Part shown: in pieces, positions 1 to 9,005 of the stretch
How positions within the stretch are numbered: position 1 is the first letter of the stretch
Layout of the letters: every line of letters begins with the position of its first letter
From: Nocardia sp. NBC_01327
GTDB lineage: Bacteria > Actinomycetota > Actinomycetes > Mycobacteriales > Mycobacteriaceae
Length of the DNA stretch: 64,000 bases
Direction: 5' to 3'
Assembly (NCBI RefSeq): GCF_035958815.1
Contig: NZ_CP108383.1
Span: 8,742,001 to 8,806,000, forward strand
Made by a program: the position numbers and the translations under genes
The notes under the pieces: model-generated
What the model saw: the letters and a program-made list of their open reading frames with translations, nothing else
Told to the model about the DNA's origin: nothing
Database searches by the model: none

Positions 1-2992
1 GGTCGACGCCTGGCATTTCGAAGCCCAGCTGCGGCACTACGATCAGCGACTGCGCGATCACGCCGACCCGCCCGCCCCGAGGGAACGGCGCGAACTGCTC
101 GATGCGGCGCTCGCCTGCTGGAACGGCGCACCCTACGAGGGGCTCACGCTCTTCGGGTGGGCCGGACGGGAAGCCAACCGGCTCAGCGAATTACAACTCG
201 CCACCGCCGAGCGGCGCGCCCAGGTGGAACTCGATCTGGGTCATCCGGCCGAGGTCGCCGCGGAACTGCGCGCGCTCTTCGATCAGCACCCCGAGCGCGA
301 GGAGTGCGCCCGTCTGCTCGCCACGGCGCAGTACCGGTCCGGGCAGCAGGCGCAGGCGCTGGCGACACTGCGGCGGACGCGGGAGTATCTCGGCGAGGAA
401 TACGGCATCGATCCCGGTCCGGCGCTGCGGGAATTGGAAATCGCCATTCTAGACCACGCCGAGATGCTCACCCCGGCAGTGACTTCACCGCCGCTGCTGA
501 TCAAGCCGGTGCGAAAGGCGCCGTCCTACAGCGGTTACCGCAATGAGCGCGGCACGCTGCTCCGGGTGGCGGCGGAGGTTCGCGGTGGCCATCTGCAGAC
601 GATCTGGGTTGCCGGTGCGCCCGGCGCAGGCAAGACCACCCTCGCCGAATCCGTGCTCGCCGAGCTGGCCGCGCAGCGGTGGACCACGGTGCGCGGCGGC
701 TGTCCGGAAGTGGACGGGGCGCCTCCGGCGTGGGCGTGGTCGGAAATCCGCGCCGGACTCGAAACCGAAGGTGCGCAACCGGATCTGTTCGCGACCGACG
801 ATGCCTTCACCATTGCCCGCACGGTGGTCAGCGCCTGCCGGCAGCGCACCGCGGCCGGGCCGGTGCTCATCCTGCTCGAGGACACCCATCGCGCCGATAC
901 CGCCACCCTGCAGGTGCTGCGGCAGACGGTGAACTGGTTGCGCGATGAACCCGTGCTCATTCTGATCACCCTGCGCGGGGCCGAAGCCGGTCCGGGACTG
1001 CACGCCACCGCGGGCGCGCTGGCCCATCACACCGCGGCATGGCTGGAGCTGACCGGGCTCGATCTGGCCACCACGCGGGCCGTCGCCCGGGCGGCCGGAC
1101 TCGGCGCGCTGACCGACGAATCGCTGGCGCGGCTGCACCGACGCACCGGCGGCAATCCGCTGTTCATCCGGGAGATCGCGAAACTGGTTGCGGCCCAGGG
1201 GTCCGAGGTCGTGCTGGACGAGGTGCCCGACACCATCCGGGAGCTGATCAATCAGCGCTTCGGCAATCTTCCGGATCCGGTGATCACCGCGCTGCAGCAG
1301 CTGGCCATCTGGGGCGAGGGCGTGGACCTGCGCATTCTCAGCCGGGCCGCAGGGGTGAGCGAGGAGGAGCTCATCGATCTGATCGCCGCGGCCGAATCCG
1401 CCGGGTTGGTCCGCACCGACCGCACCGGGCGCATCACCTTCGATCATGCGCTCATCCAGGACACCGTCTATCGGCGCATACCCATGCTGCGGCGGGTCCG
1501 AATGCATTGGGCCGCCCTGCAACTGTTGGAGGAGTCCGAGGACAGATATCCGGGCCTGGCCCGCGATCCGGACATGCTGGCGCATCATGCGATTCTGGGC
1601 GCGGGGCCCGAAACAGCGTCCCGGGCCATCGAATACGTGCGGGCCGCCATCGCGCGCAGCACCGAGCGCGCCATGCGGGCGGATACCGTGCGGCTGTGGC
1701 AGTCGGCGATCGAACTGCACGAATTGGCCGGGCACACCGGGGATCACGCCGCATCCGGCGATCGGGCCATGGTGCTGGAGGCGCACTGCGAACTGGTCAA
1801 TGCACTGGCCTATCAGGGGCGGCTGCTCGATGCCCGTGGTGAACGACAGCGGGCCATAGCGCTGGCCCGGCGGCTGGACGATCGGCAGCTGCTGATTCGC
1901 GCGCAGACCAGCTGGCGGGTGCCGAATATGTGGACGCTGGTCGAAGCGGGCACGCCCACGCCCGATCTCACCGAGATACTCGGTCCCGTCGCCATGGCGG
2001 AGCTCCCCCGCGAGACGCAGGCACGGTTACTGCTGTCCATCGTCCTCGATACCGCGGTGGCGGCACGGACCGGGGAGACCTGGGCCGCCGCCGAGCGGGC
2101 CGTACAGCTCGCACGGGCCGTCGACGAGCCCGAATTGCTGTGCTGGGCGCTCAATATCCAGACCTTCGCGCTGCTGCAGGGCAGCCCGCGCGAACCCGCC
2201 GAGGAGATTCTGCGGATCGCCGAGGCCGCGGGGCTCGGCGAGTACCGGGCCGTCGCGCACTACTCGCTGTATCGCGCCGCGCTGTGCGAGAGCGATCTGC
2301 GGGCGGCGGCCGACCATGCCGCGCTCGCGCTGGAGGAGGCCACCGACGGTCAGCTCCAGCAGATTCTCGATGCGCTGGGTCTTTTCGGGTTCGAGGCGGC
2401 CATGCTGCGCGGCGATCTGCCCGCGGCGCGGCGAGCTTTCGAGGAGCGCTTCACCCGGCTGGCGCAGCGCGGGCTCGCCGACGCCGCGGGCGTGCTGCTG
2501 CTGGGCGAGGTCTCACTGGCCTGGGCGAAGGGCGATCTTTCCGGACTGATCGAACCGGTGACCGAACTGTTCGAGGTGGCGCCGGAAATCGCGGCGCCGG
2601 TGTACACCATGGCGCTGCTGCATGCGGGTGGGCGGGCGCGCGCCCGCGCGGTGTACGACCGGTATCCGCGGGTCTTCCCGTATGTGTGGCCGACCACATT
2701 CGCGGTACTGCGGGCGCACGCGGCGATCGAGTTCGGCGACAGCGAGGAAATTCGCCGGCTGTACGAGCAACTCGCGGGGCATAGCGAAACCATCGCGGGC
2801 ATCGAGACCGGGCTGTGCCTGCATCTCGGCCCGATGGACAGTACGCTCGCCGATTTGGCGGTAGCGCTGGGCAATACGAAGAAAGCCGCTATCCATCGGG
2901 CCCGTGCCGAAGCCCTGCTCTTACGAATGCGCGCCGATCTGGCGGTGATCGACCTCGAGGTCAGCCGGCCGCGAATGACGACATCGGCGTGA
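1..2992 (+). CDS. AfsR/SARP-family transcriptional regulator with ATPase domain (5'-truncated)
   Basis: Large pathway-type regulator whose start lies left of the window; the reading frame is open from base 2 and 996 residues are visible. The visible part begins inside the bacterial transcriptional activation domain (BTAD), recognised from ERRELLDAALACWNG and AQYRSGQQAQAL. It continues into an NTPase with a Walker A loop (APGAGKTTLAE, about nt 619-651) and a Walker B-like strand (LILLEDTHRAD, about nt 868-900), and ends in a long helical TPR-like region. The OmpR-type DNA-binding domain expected at the N terminus is outside the window. It is a close paralogue of the next plus-strand gene, aligned over its whole length. 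Proteins of this family usually activate secondary-metabolite clusters; a link to the neighbouring NRPS operon is inference from position only. The last 32 nt overlap the end of a convergent small gene. Confidence 0.93.
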   Translation, partial: VDAWHFEAQLRHYDQRLRDHADPPAPRERRELLDAALACWNGAPYEGLTLFGWAGREANRLSELQLATAERRAQVELDLGHPAEVAAELRALFDQHPEREECARLLATAQYRSGQQAQALATLRRTREYLGEEYGIDPGPALRELEIAILDHAEMLTPAVTSPPLLIKPVRKAPSYSGYRNERGTLLRVAAEVRGGHLQTIWVAGAPGAGKTTLAESVLAELAAQRWTTVRGGCPEVDGAPPAWAWSEIRAGLETEGAQPDLFATDDAFTIARTVVSACRQRTAAGPVLILLEDTHRADTATLQVLRQTVNWLRDEPVLILITLRGAEAGPGLHATAGALAHHTAAWLELTGLDLATTRAVARAAGLGALTDESLARLHRRTGGNPLFIREIAKLVAAQGSEVVLDEVPDTIRELINQRFGNLPDPVITALQQLAIWGEGVDLRILSRAAGVSEEELIDLIAAAESAGLVRTDRTGRITFDHALIQDTVYRRIPMLRRVRMHWAALQLLEESEDRYPGLARDPDMLAHHAILGAGPETASRAIEYVRAAIARSTERAMRADTVRLWQSAIELHELAGHTGDHAASGDRAMVLEAHCELVNALAYQGRLLDARGERQRAIALARRLDDRQLLIRAQTSWRVPNMWTLVEAGTPTPDLTEILGPVAMAELPRETQARLLLSIVLDTAVAARTGETWAAAERAVQLARAVDEPELLCWALNIQTFALLQGSPREPAEEILRIAEAAGLGEYRAVAHYSLYRAALCESDLRAAADHAALALEEATDGQLQQILDALGLFGFEAAMLRGDLPAARRAFEERFTRLAQRGLADAAGVLLLGEVSLAWAKGDLSGLIEPVTELFEVAPEIAAPVYTMALLHAGGRARARAVYDRYPRVFPYVWPTTFAVLRAHAAIEFGDSEEIRRLYEQLAGHSETIAGIETGLCLHLGPMDSTLADLAVALGNTKKAAIHRARAEALLLRMRADLAVIDLEVSRPRMTTSA

Positions 2993-3167
2993 ACGGCGCG
3001 TAGTCGCGCACACAGCCGCTGTCCCAGTCCCACACCGAGACCGGATCCACGGCGATACCGCTTTGCAGGATGAGACGCCAGCCGCCGTCCTCACGCTGCC
3101 AGATATCGCCGTCACGGTCCCAGTAGAGGCCTACGGTGTTCGGTTCGGTCTTTTCGCTCCGGCTCAT
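2961..3167 (-). CDS. Small hypothetical protein, 68 aa
   Basis: Short acidic/aromatic protein with no family I can name. The core reads like a conserved small domain (GLYWDRDGDIWQREDGGW, then WDWDSGCVRDYAPFTPM), rich in Trp, Asp and Gly. I chose the ATG at 3167 because a good ribosome binding site, GGAGAGG, lies at 3174-3180, six bases upstream; a longer reading from a GTG at 3182 would start inside that site. The gene is convergent with the first regulator, overlapping its last 32 nt, and divergent from the second regulator. Small proteins with a 'WDRDGDxW..DGGWR' look occur around actinobacterial accessory genes, but I cannot assign a function. Confidence 0.6.
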   Translation of the reverse strand: MSRSEKTEPNTVGLYWDRDGDIWQREDGGWRLILQSGIAVDPVSVWDWDSGCVRDYAPFTPMSSFAAG

Positions 3168-3448
3168 GCTGTTCCTCTCCACTTCGCTTGGGGGCCAACA
3201 CTGCGTAGCTATCGATCAGCGAGTACACGGAAAGTCATCACCGCCACGGACACTTGGACTTTCGCGGCAGATTCGGACGTTTCTTCCCATGAATATATTT
3301 GCCAATCATTCGCCCATGAACGAACCGAGGTCGGCGAGTCTAATTCGAACCGTGATTTCAGGTCATTCGGGCCGGTAACCGGTGGAATAATCGCTGTTTC
3401 ACAACCCTTTCCGCTCGATGAAGACCGGCTCGGAGGTTGTCGCGGAGC
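3168..3448. promoter_or_regulatory. Divergent intergenic region upstream of the second AfsR-type regulator
   Basis: This 281-nt gap separates the small minus-strand gene from the plus-strand regulator and is clearly more A+T-rich than its surroundings, especially around 3285-3315. It should hold the promoter of the regulator and probably that of the small gene. A short inverted repeat, CCGGT-A-ACCGG, lies at 3372-3382 and could be an operator. I see no convincing -35/-10 pair, so exact promoters are not called. Confidence 0.4.
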
Positions 3449-6400
3449 ATGACGGAACCGCAGGTACGCGTACTCGGGCCAATTCAGTTGATTGTGGACG
3501 ACCGACCGGTCGGATTGGGCGCGACCATGTTGCGGGCCGTCCTGGCCCGGCTGGTCGCCGCCGGTGGGCGCTCGGCTGCCACGGATCGGCTCATCGACGA
3601 TCTGTGGGAGGGCAATCCGCCGCCGACGGCCGCATCGGTGCTGCAGGTGCACATTCACAATCTGCGCCGGCTGATCGAACCAGATCGGCCGCGGCGGGCC
3701 AGATCTCAGTATTTGGTGTCCGAATCGTCCGGTTACGCACTCAAACTCGCGCCCGAGTCGGTCGATGCCTGGCAATTCGAAGCGCTGATGCGCGCCTATG
3801 AGCAGCGGTTGCGCGCGCCCGGCGGGCTACCGGATCCGGTCGAACGGCGCAATGCCCTCGATGCCGCACTGGGGTGCTGGAACGGCGCCGCGTTCGAGGG
3901 GCTCACCACATTCGGGTGGGCCGCACAGGATGCCGATCGCCTCACCGATCTGCGATTGACGGCGGCCGAAATGCGCGCGGCCGTCGAACTCGATCTCAAT
4001 CGGCCCACCGAAGTCACCATCGAACTGCGCACCCTGCTCGATGAGCATCCCGAGCGCGAGGAAATCGCCCGGCTGCTCGCCACGGCGCAATACCGCATCG
4101 GGCAGCAGGCGCAGGCGCTGTCCACACTGCGGCACTCACGTGAATTTCTCGGCGAGCACTACGGAATCGATCCGAGTCCGGCGCTGCGCGAGTTGGAGGC
4201 GGCCATCCTCAGCCACTCCGAAACTCTCGCCGGTGCGGAAACGCCGCCCGGGCCCGCGCCGTCCATTCGAATTCGGCGCACTCCCGAGCACAGCGGGTAC
4301 GTCCGGGAACACACGGTGCTGCGCGAAACCGCCGCCATCGCGGCGACGGAGCGCTTGCAAATGGTGTGGATCGCGGGTGAGGCGGGCGCCGGAAAAACCA
4401 CGCTCACCGAATCCGCGCTCGCCGATCTCGGTGCGGAATCGTGGACATTTCTGCGTGGGGGATGTCCCGAGGTGGATGGCGCACCGCCCGCATGGGCGTG
4501 GGCGGAGGTGCTCGACGCGCTCGATCCGGTGGCTTCCGAAAGTCTGGCGGCGGGTGACGCATTCACCATTGCGCGGACTGTAGTGAGTCTGTGTAAACAG
4601 CGCAGTGCGGCCGGGCCGGTGGTCATCCTCATCGAAGACGCGCATCGCGCGGATACCGCGACCCTGCAGGTGCTGCGGCAGGTGGTGAATTGGCTGCGTG
4701 ACGAACCGGTGCTCATGGTGATCACGCTGCGCGGGTCCGAGGCCGGGCAGGGGCTGCATGCCACGGCGGCGGCGCTCACCCACTGCACCGCGGAATGGCT
4801 GGAACTCGGCGGGCTCGATCTGGCCGCCACGCGGAAACTGGCTCTGGGTTCCGGATTGCGGGAGATCTCCCAGGAGGCACTGGAATTGCTGCACCGGCGG
4901 ACGGGCGGCAATCCGCTGTTCGTGCGGGAGATGGCTAAACTGCTTGCCTCGCAGCATGGTTCGGGTGAGACCGGGGAGGTGCCCGATTCCATTCGGGAGC
5001 TGATCACCACTCGGCTGCGGCGGCTGTCGCCCGAAGTCGGCAGTGCCCTGGCGCATCTCGCCATCTGGGGTGACGGCGTCGATCTGCGGGTATTGAGCCA
5101 GGCCGCCGGGATTTCCGAGGACGAGGTGATCGATCTGATCGCCGAGGCCGAGGCGGCCACGCTGGTGCGCACCGACCGCACCGGGCGTATCACCTTCGAC
5201 CATGCGCTGATCCATGACACGGTGTATCTGGGGATTCCGCGGTTGCGGCGGATGCGATTGCACTGGGCGGCATTGGAATTGCTGGACGGCAATGTCGAGG
5301 ACTTTCCGGGGCTGGCGCGGGATCCGGAGACGCTGGCCCGGCATGCCGCGCTCGGCGCGCGGCCGGAAACAGCCGTGCGGGCGATCGAATACGTGATGGC
5401 GGCCGCGCATCACGATACCGAGCGGGGCATGGCGGCCGACACCGTGCGGCTGTGGAGATCCGTCATCGAATTGCGCGAACTGGCCGGGCATACCGCGGTC
5501 CACGCCGAGCGCAGTGTGCGGGTCGCGCTGATCGACGCTCATCTCGCGCTGGTGAATGCCCTTGCCTACCAGTGCCGCTGGTTCGAAGCGCGCGATGTCC
5601 GGGATCGGGCGATCGAGCTCGCGCAGGCGCTCGGTGATCAGCCGCTGCTGGTGCGGACGCTCACCTGCTGGCGGGCGCCGATCATGTATCCGGCGCTGCA
5701 GGGCTTCGATCCGCAGGAGCGGCTGGTGCGGGCCATTGACAGCTGCCTGACGGGCGATATCGACGATGCCGACCGCGTTCGACTGCTGGTCGCCGCCGCC
5801 ATCGAAACCGCTGGGGATTACCGTGATTCGGGGCTCAGCCATCGATATGCGGTGGCGGCTTTGGCACTGGCGCGCGGGTGTGACGATCCGGAGCTGCTCT
5901 GCGCGGCGATCAATGCCGTGGCCCTGGTCCGGTTCGTCTCCAGCGAGGATCTGGCGCTCGTGGAGGAATTGCTGGAGGTGGCCGAGCGCGCCGAGCTGGA
6001 TCAGTATCGGGCACTCGGTCATTACGGCCTGTTCCGCTGCGCGCTCGGCCGGGTGGATCTGCCCGAGGCGTGCAGACAAGCCGAACTTGCTCTAGGGGTT
6101 GTCACCGACGCCCTACTGCCGCAGCTGATTCTCATGCTCGGCTGCATTGCCGCACCGTTCGCGCTGCTGCGCGGTGATATCGACGGAGCGGATCGGCTCT
6201 ACACGGAATTCGACGAACGGCTCGCCCAACTCGGGTTCCTCCGCAGCGGCGGCCCCCGCTCCGCCATCGCCCTCTCACAGGCGTGGGCCAGTGGCGATCT
6301 GGCCGGATTGCAGGAGCAAATGCGCGAGGTATACACGCAGGCGCCAGGTTACGGCGGACCGTTCTACGCATTGGCGTTACTCGCAGCGGGACAACACGAC

Positions 6401-6769
6401 AGAGCCGAAGAGCTCTACCGAGAGTTCACCCCCATCCGCCCCACCCTCTTTCCACAAGCCGAGTACGGAATTCGCGCCTACGTGGCGCTCGGACTCGGCC
6501 TCACCGAAGACTTCGAATCCCTGTACCGCCAACTCGCCCCCTACGCCGGAACATTCCTCGGCCTGGAAGGCACCGGCGCCGTCTGCGGCACCACCGACAC
6601 CGTCCTGGCCATGCTCGCCATGTCCCAGGGCGACTTCGAACGAGCAGCAACCCACCAGGAAAACTCCGAACGCCTCACCAACCGCACCCGAACCGAACTC
6701 GCCGACCTGCAACCACCCCGCCTCGACCCCATGGGCTACCGCCGGCGCACCACAGTCGTCGCACACTGA
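3449..6769 (+). CDS. AfsR/SARP-family transcriptional regulator with ATPase and TPR-like regions
   Basis: Complete regulator of about 1106 residues. Order of domains: OmpR-type winged-helix DNA-binding domain at about residues 5-95 (VRVLGPIQLIV, TDRLIDDLWEG, LQVHIHNLRRLI), BTAD at about 100-245, NTPase with Walker A (GEAGAGKTT, about residue 310) and Walker B-like strand (VILIEDAHRAD, about 393), then a long helical TPR-like C-terminal half. This is the classic AfsR plan without sensor extras. The ATG at 3449 is preferred; a TTG at 3437 in the same frame sits directly behind GGAGG (3432-3436) and would add four residues. It is a tandem paralogue of the preceding partial gene. A perfect 20-bp inverted repeat starts 14 nt after the stop and may also end transcription. 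Confidence 0.95.
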   Translation: MTEPQVRVLGPIQLIVDDRPVGLGATMLRAVLARLVAAGGRSAATDRLIDDLWEGNPPPTAASVLQVHIHNLRRLIEPDRPRRARSQYLVSESSGYALKLAPESVDAWQFEALMRAYEQRLRAPGGLPDPVERRNALDAALGCWNGAAFEGLTTFGWAAQDADRLTDLRLTAAEMRAAVELDLNRPTEVTIELRTLLDEHPEREEIARLLATAQYRIGQQAQALSTLRHSREFLGEHYGIDPSPALRELEAAILSHSETLAGAETPPGPAPSIRIRRTPEHSGYVREHTVLRETAAIAATERLQMVWIAGEAGAGKTTLTESALADLGAESWTFLRGGCPEVDGAPPAWAWAEVLDALDPVASESLAAGDAFTIARTVVSLCKQRSAAGPVVILIEDAHRADTATLQVLRQVVNWLRDEPVLMVITLRGSEAGQGLHATAAALTHCTAEWLELGGLDLAATRKLALGSGLREISQEALELLHRRTGGNPLFVREMAKLLASQHGSGETGEVPDSIRELITTRLRRLSPEVGSALAHLAIWGDGVDLRVLSQAAGISEDEVIDLIAEAEAATLVRTDRTGRITFDHALIHDTVYLGIPRLRRMRLHWAALELLDGNVEDFPGLARDPETLARHAALGARPETAVRAIEYVMAAAHHDTERGMAADTVRLWRSVIELRELAGHTAVHAERSVRVALIDAHLALVNALAYQCRWFEARDVRDRAIELAQALGDQPLLVRTLTCWRAPIMYPALQGFDPQERLVRAIDSCLTGDIDDADRVRLLVAAAIETAGDYRDSGLSHRYAVAALALARGCDDPELLCAAINAVALVRFVSSEDLALVEELLEVAERAELDQYRALGHYGLFRCALGRVDLPEACRQAELALGVVTDALLPQLILMLGCIAAPFALLRGDIDGADRLYTEFDERLAQLGFLRSGGPRSAIALSQAWASGDLAGLQEQMREVYTQAPGYGGPFYALALLAAGQHDRAEELYREFTPIRPTLFPQAEYGIRAYVALGLGLTEDFESLYRQLAPYAGTFLGLEGTGAVCGTTDTVLAMLAMSQGDFERAATHQENSERLTNRTRTELADLQPPRLDPMGYRRRTTVVAH

Positions 6770-6782
6770 ACGAAGCGACTCC

Positions 6783-6859
6783 CCGGCCTGAGCGGTCAAA
6801 GAATGACGTGGGGCGGCAATTATTGCCGCAGTGGGGCGATCTTTGACCGCTCAGGCCGG
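6783..6859. repeat. 77-nt palindromic element, copy 1
   Basis: A perfect 20-bp inverted repeat (left arm 6783-6802, right arm 6840-6859, CCGGCCTGAGCGGTCAAAGA) encloses a 37-nt core that itself contains the palindrome CGGCAAT-T-ATTGCCG at 6814-6828. A second copy of the same length and internal spacing lies at 9260-9336. It begins 14 nt after the regulator stop codon, so it may double as a terminator, although there is no T-run. Shape and repetition suggest a REP- or MITE-like intergenic element. No transposase is present and no target duplication could be seen. Confidence 0.85.
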
Positions 6860-7105
6860 TTTCGCCCGATGTCGCGCTCCCGGGCGCCTGTGAATGCCAC
6901 CCACCGGCGCACGATGATTCGCCCCACCTCCGGCCCGACCACACTCCTCACGTTCGAGCCTGTCGCAGATGCTCGCCACAGTCCGACACTGTCCCCGCCC
7001 CCACGAATCAACAGATTGCTCACTGGCACCGAGCAATCCAAGGGTCCACACCCCGAGGCCGCCCGCCGCAAGGCCCAGCACGAAGGGAAGTACCAGGCCG
7101 GTCAT
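6851..7105 (-). CDS. Possible small membrane protein, 84 aa
   Basis: An open frame whose ATG overlaps the stop of the upstream DUF4254 gene as ATGA (7102-7105), the usual sign of translational coupling. The first ~28 residues are hydrophobic (LVLPFVLGLAAGGLGVWTLG) and could span the membrane. The rest is Arg/Gly-rich and unremarkable, and its end runs into the right arm of the palindromic element, so the C terminus may be a passive read-through. Third-position GC is only moderately biased. I recognise no family; it may be spurious. Confidence 0.35.
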   Translation of the reverse strand: MTGLVLPFVLGLAAGGLGVWTLGLLGASEQSVDSWGRGQCRTVASICDRLEREECGRAGGGANHRAPVGGIHRRPGARHRAKPA

Positions 7106-7593
7106 GAAATATCCTGCCCTGCGGCAGATTTCGCAGTAGCCCCACTCGGCGTCGATGCCCTACAGCAGTCCGGCACCCGACGCCGACCGGTGCCGATCTC
7201 GAAAGCGAGGTCCATATACCCGAGAGACAACTCGGCCAGTCGCTGCCAGGCGTAATGCTGTTGCCTCTGCTCGATGTCCTGCCGCAACGCGGCGAAAGCG
7301 GACACCGAGAACTCGGCGAGCCGATCCACCACCGCACCAACAGTTTCGGTGTGCATGAACGCCGCACCGAGCGCCGGTGTTACCGATCGCGCCACATAGC
7401 AATCGATGCCGTGCACCAAAATCGCTCGACGACAGTCGATCTCACAGACCTCGTCATGACCGGCAACCAATCGCGCTTCATGTAGACCAGCTAGCTCGTA
7501 CGCCGCCAACAGCATGGGATGCGGATCCGGCACCGTACCCGCGCAAGCCGCGAGAACCGTTTCCTTCGAGGGCAATTGAGTCACTACGACCAC
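7102..7593 (-). CDS. DUF4254 domain-containing protein
   Basis: Protein of 163 residues resembling the actinobacterial DUF4254 family: N-terminal LPSKETVLAAC, a central AAYELAGLHEARL helix, the EIDCRRAILVHGIDCYVA block, then HTETVGAVVDRLAEFSV and WQRLAELSLGYMDLAFEIG. The expected form is a small, all-helical cytoplasmic protein. The function of the family is not established; it is often encoded beside XRE/DUF397 regulators, as here, where it is divergent from one. The start is a GTG at 7593; a second GTG nine bases inside is also possible and no strong ribosome binding site decides between them. The Cys-rich tail (RVPDCCRAST) is unusual. A possible membrane protein follows with a 4-nt overlap. 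Confidence 0.8.
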   Translation of the reverse strand: MVVVTQLPSKETVLAACAGTVPDPHPMLLAAYELAGLHEARLVAGHDEVCEIDCRRAILVHGIDCYVARSVTPALGAAFMHTETVGAVVDRLAEFSVSAFAALRQDIEQRQQHYAWQRLAELSLGYMDLAFEIGTGRRRVPDCCRASTPSGATAKSAAGQDIS

Positions 7594-7785
7594 CCCGCTC
7601 GTACGAACATTGCGGAACCACTGCTGCCAGTGACGATCACCGATTCCCGGCTGACGCTGCGACTGGCACTAGATGTGGCGGTCATCACATAGTAGATTTT
7701 CTATTACTTAGAAGTCAATGGACAGCCGACTGCTACAAGGCACTGGACGCTGCATCAACCCAGCTCCGAGTGAGAGGATCCGACG
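7594..7785. promoter_or_regulatory. Divergent promoter region with A+T-rich patch
   Basis: A 192-nt gap lies between the divergent DUF4254 and XRE genes. It contains a sharp A+T-rich patch at about 7688-7718, with the short palindrome TAGA-TTT-TCTA at 7693-7703. This is a reasonable place for promoters of both genes and for autoregulation by the XRE protein. The ribosome binding site GAGAGG at 7772-7777 serves the XRE gene, 8 nt before its GTG. The exact promoter hexamers are not resolvable by eye. Confidence 0.4.
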
Positions 7786-8658
7786 GTGGCACCTTCCTCA
7801 CCGATCGTCGCGCGCTGGGAACTCATGCTCCGACTGCGGGAGCGACGGTTGGAGCTCGATATCGGCCCGGCCGCTATCGCCAAGAAGCTGCGCATCTCCA
7901 GCGGCTACTGGTCCCATATCGAAGGTGAGCGAAATCTACTGTCGGAGGACAAGCTTCGAGTCCTGCTGCACTGGCTGGAGTTCGACGACGACGAGAAGCG
8001 AGAGCTATTGCAGCTCCGGGTCGTGGCCAGGCAGCGGGCGTGGTGGTCACACTATTCGGGACTGTTCGGGGCCGACCAATTGCGACTTATCGGGCTCGAG
8101 CACGGCGCCCAAACGATCCAGACATACGAAACAGTCGTATTTCCTGGACTTTTGCAGGCCGAACCTTATGCGCGGGCGATCATCGCCTCAGCCGTCGGTA
8201 GCGTTCGGCCGGCGGAGGTAGATCAGCGGGTCGCTGTTCGGATGTTGCGACAGCAGCGGCTCGGCGGCGACGATCCGATCCGCTTGATCGCGGTGATCGG
8301 ACAGGCCGCCCTGGTACATGAGACCGGCGGACCCGAGGTCCTGCGACAACAGCTCGATCACATCGCACAGCTCATCCAGCAGCATCCGGACACCCTCGAC
8401 GTTCGTGTCATACCCTTCTCGTGCCGCGAAGGTAATGCCCTCGGCGGGGCGACCTTTCACCTGCTCGATTTCGAGAACACCCGGCTGCCGACCCTCGCCT
8501 GGCAGGAGTCCGCAGTCGCCGGAGAGACCACCGACAACGACATACGGATCCGCGAACTGTCCTACGCATTCGGCCAGGTGCAGTCGATCGCACTTGACCA
8601 GGAGAGCTCGCTGAACCTGATCAGACGATCAGCTCGCGAACTAGAATCGCGGGCATGA
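7786..8658 (+). CDS. XRE-family helix-turn-helix regulator with DUF5753 domain
   Basis: Cytoplasmic DNA-binding regulator of 290 residues. Residues about 14-68 form a Cro/CI helix-turn-helix (LRERRLELDIGPAAIAKKL, SSGYWSHIEGERNLLS). From about residue 95 it carries the DUF5753 domain (ALEH-like GLEHGAQTIQTYETVVFPGLLQ, ARAIIAS, and VRVIPF near residue 210). This is the Scr1-type regulator of the Streptomyces regulator/DUF397 pairs, described as antitoxin-like or as development and antibiotic regulators. Start: GTG at 7786 with GAGAGG 8 nt upstream. Its stop overlaps the ATG of the first DUF397 gene by the ATGA arrangement, so the three genes 7786-9288 form one coupled operon. Confidence 0.92.
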   Translation: MAPSSPIVARWELMLRLRERRLELDIGPAAIAKKLRISSGYWSHIEGERNLLSEDKLRVLLHWLEFDDDEKRELLQLRVVARQRAWWSHYSGLFGADQLRLIGLEHGAQTIQTYETVVFPGLLQAEPYARAIIASAVGSVRPAEVDQRVAVRMLRQQRLGGDDPIRLIAVIGQAALVHETGGPEVLRQQLDHIAQLIQQHPDTLDVRVIPFSCREGNALGGATFHLLDFENTRLPTLAWQESAVAGETTDNDIRIRELSYAFGQVQSIALDQESSLNLIRRSARELESRA

Positions 8659-9005
8659 GTTCCATCGCTGGAGGTTGGGTGAAATCGTCATACTCCAATG
8701 CCAGCCAGAGCTGCGTCGAGGTTCGGTGGGCCACTGACAAAGTGCTGATCCGGGACAGCAAGTACCAGCGAGATCCCGCGAATAACCCGGCCGATCAGCC
8801 GTTCATCGCTGTTCCGCTGCGGATCTGGGACACCTTCTTGCAGAAGGCAGTTGGTGAAATCGACGGTCCCAGCGGACTTCCCACGGTCGAGCAGGATGAT
8901 CTGGGGGTGTCGCTCCGATTCGAGGGAATTGCCTTGCGGTACACACGCGTTGAATGGGCGGCGTTCTGCGACGGTATACGGGCGGGCGAGTTCGTCTGTG
9001 CGTGA
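8655..9005 (+). CDS. DUF397 domain protein (first of two)
   Basis: Small partner protein of 116 residues belonging to DUF397, recognised by WVKSSYSNASQSCVEVRW and IRDSKY. It is longer than the usual 60-80 residues: after the first domain part (PFIAVPLRIWDTFL) comes a second stretch that repeats the typical DUF397 ending (LRYTRVEWAAFCDGIRAGEF). It looks like one and a half domains joined. The ATG overlaps the stop of the XRE gene (ATGA), and its own end overlaps the next DUF397 gene by 8 nt. DUF397 proteins are thought to act with the neighbouring XRE/DUF5753 regulator, probably by direct binding. Confidence 0.88.
   Translation: MSSIAGGWVKSSYSNASQSCVEVRWATDKVLIRDSKYQRDPANNPADQPFIAVPLRIWDTFLQKAVGEIDGPSGLPTVEQDDLGVSLRFEGIALRYTRVEWAAFCDGIRAGEFVCA

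Noticed and set aside
485..1786. 433-codon minus-strand frame inside the first regulator
   Set aside because: The opposite frame clearly encodes the BTAD and Walker motifs; this one is low-complexity and unrecognisable.
6820..7071. 83-codon minus-strand frame after the DUF4254 gene
   Set aside because: It overlaps the better-supported ATGA-coupled frame and the palindromic element; no binding site or motif.
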